Part shown: piece by piece, positions 42,501 to 48,500 of the stretch
How the letters are laid out: every line of letters starts with the position of its first letter
Numbering within the stretch: the first letter of the stretch is position 1
DNA from: Spodoptera frugiperda
Taxonomy: Eukaryota > Arthropoda > Insecta > Lepidoptera > Noctuidae
Assembly: GCF_023101765.2 (NCBI RefSeq)
Contig: NC_064236.1
Location: forward strand, 16,952,993-17,016,992
DNA length: 64,000 nt
Direction: 5' to 3'
Program-made: the position numbers and the translations under genes
Notes under the pieces: model-generated
What the model was told of the DNA's origin: nothing
What the model saw: the letters and a program-made list of their open reading frames with translations, nothing else
Databases searched by the model: none

Positions 42501-45500
42501 CTATGCATGTGTGTGTAATGTTTTATTTATTGATTTAATGTACTTTATAAGCATTATTTTTGAAAAATATTAGCGTTCTGTACTTCTCCTACACATAAAC
42601 TATAAGTGTACCAAATTTTATGCTCCTACGTCCGCGCAATTATCGTAAAAAGAGGTCCAAAGTTTTTGCATCACGTATTAATATATAGATAACGTAACCG
42701 CTTAACCGATACAGGGTAACTCACTTGGAATTGTAAAACCATACACCTACGCTACCTTTAAGATATATAATATCATGCGTTAAAGGCGTCGCATTCCGCG
42801 CGCGCCTTAATGAGCTATCAGACCACCTTAAATGGGGACCAGAACCAGCGGATCAGGAGCATGAGTAGAACGGGGTGGTCTGACATTCCCTCTCGCCTCG
42901 CCCAAGGTGAGGGAAGACATAGGAGGATTATCCCTCTTAAAAAAAGCTTTCACATATACTGATGCGTTCCGTCGTACATTTTGCAGCTGGATATTCGCCG
43001 CCAGCACAATGGCAACCAGCACTGGTTAAAAACGCTTTATACTACTGTGTATGTTTGATATTGGGGTAAACTATATGCGTTATGTGTTGTTATTATAACC
43101 AAGTATTTATACTAGTTGTATAAGTAATTACGTAGTACTAATCTCTGCTTGACGTCATCTAGTACGTCTGTATTGATAGTGACTAAGACAATAATATTTT
43201 AATAATTATTCTTTTAGTCAACGTTAAACAATCCCAATAACAGTTCGAATTCAAAGCAAAACAAGAAATAGTAAATATCCAATTGTCTCTATCCGACTAG
43301 CCGAAGTGTGATTTCCGAGTAGGGGTCTGAAGTTCGATGACCGTGTCGCGCTGAGTATTCTTAGGTTCATCGATTTTAGGGTTCAGCCAAATGGGAGCAC
43401 GAAGTATGGAAATGGAAATCAGGTCTGAGCCGTCCGAGAATAGGCGATAGGCTCAACTCAAACATAATTGATGAAAATGGAAATGTGGGTGCATATGTAA
43501 GGGCTATCTAAGTGCGATGCCCATTACCCTTTTGGCAGACAACTAACGAGTTTTTTTTTTTCATGGGGGAAAGTCATCCTATGACTTCTCTCGCCAGGGC
43601 AAAGCGAGAGGGAGTGTCAGACTCTTACTGACTAAAAACCACTCCGTTCCTACTCCTGCTTGTTGAGCCGGAGCCCCGGTAAACCCGCTAGGTAGTCCGC
43701 AGCTCCGGATTAAGCATCAGTCCTACTGGGCCCCATCTGTGGAGACAACTAACGTGATACTACGAAAAGTCTTGCAGCGTCGTGCAACACGTGTAATAAC
43801 TAAGACTTGTTCCATGTATACCAACCTGTTGCTATATTTAGATACCTGTTGCAGAACAGGTAGGCGTGTCCACGTAAATCAACAACAAAATATGCCAAAA
43901 CAATAACAAGTCGCTTATGTACTCTATGTACCGACGCCAACAGGTCGACTAACTTCAAGTTGTCAAACTTCATTACATTTTCACTTTCGACGAAACGCTA
44001 CGACCCGTAACGAGGCGTCGAAGATAATGCTCTCCTAAACGGGCAATATTTTTCTACAAATGTTTGCTAGACAAGCCATGTAGAGTCGGCGGAGTAGAAT
44101 ACATGTCACCACTATGTTTCCGTGGGTATTGTAGAAATTGTCGAAAATCTATCGTAATCCACAGATTTTGGATCGAGATAGGCTACTAATTTCGGCCGTA
44201 GTTATAAGAGTATATGACCGTATGAGCCTGTACTTATTGTTTTTTTTAAACGTTGCCCAACACTATTATTTTCTCCTGTATCGTGAGTGCGTTTACAAAC
44301 ATACAAGTTCACATACACATCACTCCCCGGAACAACAATTCGTGGATCACACAAAAACTTGCTCCGTGTGTGAATCGAATTCGCAACACGTTGCGCAGCA
44401 GTCGGTTGGCCAGACACGGCGCCAACCGTGTAGTCAAACACAGAGTCTATGCAATAGATTTCCAGTGACCCAATGTGGCATGGCAGGAGGGGTTTCCATC
44501 GGCGTCGAGGTGACGATGAAGTACCTGGGACTCGTCCTCGACAGTCGGTGGAAATTCGAGGAACATTTCCGACGTTTGGCTCCCAAGTTGGAACGGACGG
44601 GGGCTGCCCTAAAGCGGCTCCTACCCAACCTTGGGGGACCAAACGCCTCCTGCCGGAGGTTGTACGCGGGGATTGTGCGGTCCATGGCCCTCTATGGGGC
44701 CCCGGTGTGGGCGCCAAATCTACGGCGACGACCAGCTCGTGCGCTGGTTTCATCCCAGAGGGTCATGGCCATTCGGATGATCCGTGGATACCGCACGATC
44801 TCCGGGGAGGCGGCTAACCTCCTTGCGGGATCACCGCCGTGGGATCTGGAGGCGAAAGTGCTCGCGCACGTATATAGCTTACGTGCGGAGGCGCATCCCC
44901 GGGGCGAAAGTCCACTGCCGCGCCAGATTAGGGCGTGGCGGGATGAGCTCCGGCGCGATCTCATGGCGGAATGGAAGCAACGACTATCGCAACCGAGGGC
45001 TGGGCTCGCTGTTATAGCAGCGGTAAGTCCCCTCTTTGAGGAGTGGCTAGAGAGGCGTCACGGCGTCCTCACCTACCGCCTGACGCAGGTGCTTACCGGA
45101 CACGGAAGTTTCGGTAGGTTCCTGTTTCGGATTCGGCGGGAGGAAACGCCCGGGTGTCGGCATTGCGTGGATCACCCGGAGGACACGGTGGAGCATACAG
45201 TAGCGGTGTGCCCTGCATGGGCTGAGCACCGCCGTGTCCTTAGGGATGTGATCGGCGACGGTGACCTCTCGCGTCCGGCTTTGGTTCAGGCCATGATGCG
45301 GAGCGAGAGGGAATGGGACGCCGTCTCCTCCTTCTGCGAAGCAGTCATGCTAGCTAAGGAGGAGGCGGAGCGCGTGAGGGAACGATCCTCCTCACGCCCC
45401 AGCCGCCGCAGAAGACACTCCGGGCGTCGGGGATCGCGTGACGATCTCCGGCCACCGTAAGTGCGGGTCTGCGGACGGCGAGCAAGGGTAGCTCGCCGAC

Positions 45501-48500
45501 CGACCAGAACCAGACCCGTGCGTACGGCGCGTCGCGTTCCGCGCGCGCCTCAAAGAGCCAGACCACCACAGATGGGGCCCAGTAGGGCTGATGCCTGATC
45601 CGGAGCTGCGGACAACGTAAAAGGTTACCGGGGCTCCGGCTCAAAGCAGGAGAAGGAACGGGGTGGTTTTTAGTCAGTAAGAGTCTGACACTCCCTCCCG
45701 CCTCACCCAAGGCGGGAGAAGTCATTGGATGATTTTCCCCCCTCAAAAAAAAAAAAAAAAAAAAAAGTGACCCAATGTGGAATAGAGACATCGCATGGTC
45801 TGTCAATGTCAGTCAGGCCACGAGAATCCAGTTTTTTTTTAGGAATATTATTCCTCTACATGAACGACTTTGAAGTTTAGTGAAGCGTGAAGCTGAACAC
45901 CGGTAGCGACGGAGAACTTCTGTGGACGCCCTCTGCCCCTTGTAGGGGACATAGGGCCTTAAGTCAAGTCAATTCACAAAATACAAGTTTATTACCATCA
46001 GTACGCTCAACAAACGAGTTAAAGATCGCCGAATCAGAGAACGCTGCTGCCCAGAGGGCTTAGTACGAGTTTGTTTAGCGAGATCGAAACGACAGCGAGT
46101 TCAGCGCTGTGATTAATTGGTTTATTCATACCGGCCAATCAAAGCGCCGAACGCGCTCTCGTTTCGATTTCGTTAAATGTAAAACAAACTCATACTAAGG
46201 GTACAGTTTCTGTAATTTGTAGTCAAGTCTTAAGACACCCACCGTAAGAGCAGGGGTGGTGACAAATGTACTTTACTCTGCCGTCGCTATATGGCTTATA
46301 GCTGCACGATTGGCCACTAATTGCGCAGCCATATCGGTCATACTCGGTCATAGCAATAACGCTTGGAGTAATGTACAGGATATAAGAGCAATCTTGCAGT
46401 TAATGTGTGCAATATAGCCACAATGCACACAATGCTACTGGCAGATCAGCGATTAAACAACGTTATGCGAGTTGAATTACCTCACCGAACATTTCTTGTT
46501 GTTCAGCGATCTGAGAGAGAGAGAGAGTCTGTGATTTGCAGTTGGAATGATGTACCTACACATTTGTAAACGCACCCATGGTATAGGAGAAGATCCGGAG
46601 CTGCGGACTACCTAGCGGGTTACCGGGGCTCCGGCTCGAAAAGCAGGAGTAGAAACGGGGTGGTTTTTAGGGTTCCGTAGCCAAATGGCAAAAAACAGAA
46701 CCCTTATAGATTCGTCATGTCTGTCTGTCTGTCCGTCTGTCCGTCCGTCCGTATGTCACAGCCATTTATTTCCGAAATTGTTGGGCCTACATAGTTGAAA
46801 CTTTGTAAGATGGTGTATTTCGGTAACCGCTATTAGAATTTTGAATAAAAAATAATAATTTTAAAAATTAAAGTGGTGCACTCCATACATGGAACTGATT
46901 CAAAAAAAAAAATTTTTCAGCTTACATATCCGTGATGGGTGTCTATGGATAGGTCTTTAAAAAAGACATTAAGGTTCCTAAAACCACTTTTCGTCAAAAT
47001 CAATCGTTTGAAAGTTAGACGCTTCCAAAGTGGAAAAATGTGTGTCCTCCCACCCCCTCTAACTTTTAAAATAAGAGAGTGAGAAAACTGAAAAAAATAT
47101 ATGCTGTAGGTTTCAATAGAAACTAATAACGAAAATTGGTTTGAACCAGATATCATTATTAGTTTTTAAGAAATAAAACATTTTCAAAAACCGCAAATAT
47201 AACTTTGTCGTTCATACAAACACTATGTAAAACCAAGTTATTTTACAACTTTAATATTATGTCATCCACTTGCTGTTACGGAACCCTTCATGAGCGAGAC
47301 CGACTCGCACTTGGCCGGTTTTATTAATCAGTAAGAGTTTGTGATTCCCTCTCAAATTCAATCAAATCAGCATTGGATGATTTTTCCTCCTCAAAATAAA
47401 TGTCGTAGGAGAAAATCTTAGTAGAGGATAATGTTGAAAAATTAAGAACAGACATGGAAAAATGGCGTGTGAAGGTAAGCGTCCACAGGCCCGCATTGAA
47501 GCGTTCCGGGTGACGTCATCGGTACGCATCGCATATAGTCATTGCCGATGATGCGGTCCGTACGATGCGGATCAGTGGACGCAGTTGTATGAGGTAAAAA
47601 GCACCGACTATTTGCCGTGCCTTCATGTCGTACCGTCGCACGTGCTAAGTCACCGATTCCTCGCACTCTGGCCGCGCTCAATGGTCTCTTGGATGCAAAT
47701 CCAACAAATGATCTGTTCGTGGATGGATGGAAGGAGATTTTGTCGGAATGCCTGAAGTACTGCAAGGCGAACTTATGAATGCTGTTAATTCCTGTTTAAT
47801 TATGTTTTAATTATGTATGTAAGTTGCTTTAATTGGTTGTCTACCATTGTAACTTTGGAATTAAATAAATAAATGAGTTTCTATCCATTAACTAAAATCC
47901 GTTGTGTGCGATACGTACGATGCGACCCTGTGGACGCTTACATTCAACAATAAAATTGAAAATCTATTGAGAATAATTATTTTTGCATAGCGGTATTATT
48001 GCAAAAAGTTACCGTATAGCGACAAAATTTGCTGCTCATACTACTATTTGCATGGAATCATTAATTATGAGAAGTCTACTATTATCTAAGAGGTAAAATA
48101 TAGGAATACTGAATGAATACGGACATAATAGGTAATGAGTAAGTATAGCGGCAATGACTAAATATGGTATTTATTATAATTCAAACTTCCATACTAATAT
48201 TATAAAAAGGAAAGTGAGTACGTAAGTGAATTTTTTTCTTTGACCTTTCCTCACGTGCTAGAGGCAAGTGCTCAGAGGTGCAAGTTTATGACATATTTTT
48301 CGTGTGAAGTTAGTTGGGGGGTTGGATATGGTGTATACTTGTCTCAAATCCCCACATTTCTTCAATTCAATAGGGGTGGAAATTTGTATGGAACATTTCG
48401 CAATTTTTAAGATAGAAAGTAAAATTGGTTAGTTTTTTTTTTATGTTAAATGGGCCGACGTTTAACCGCTATCTCGCCTGATGGTAAGTGATGATGCGGC

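Noticed and set aside
46740..46765. miR-2-like seed (TCACAGCC)
   Set aside because: It lies in the low-complexity part of a transposon with no hairpin arms around it.
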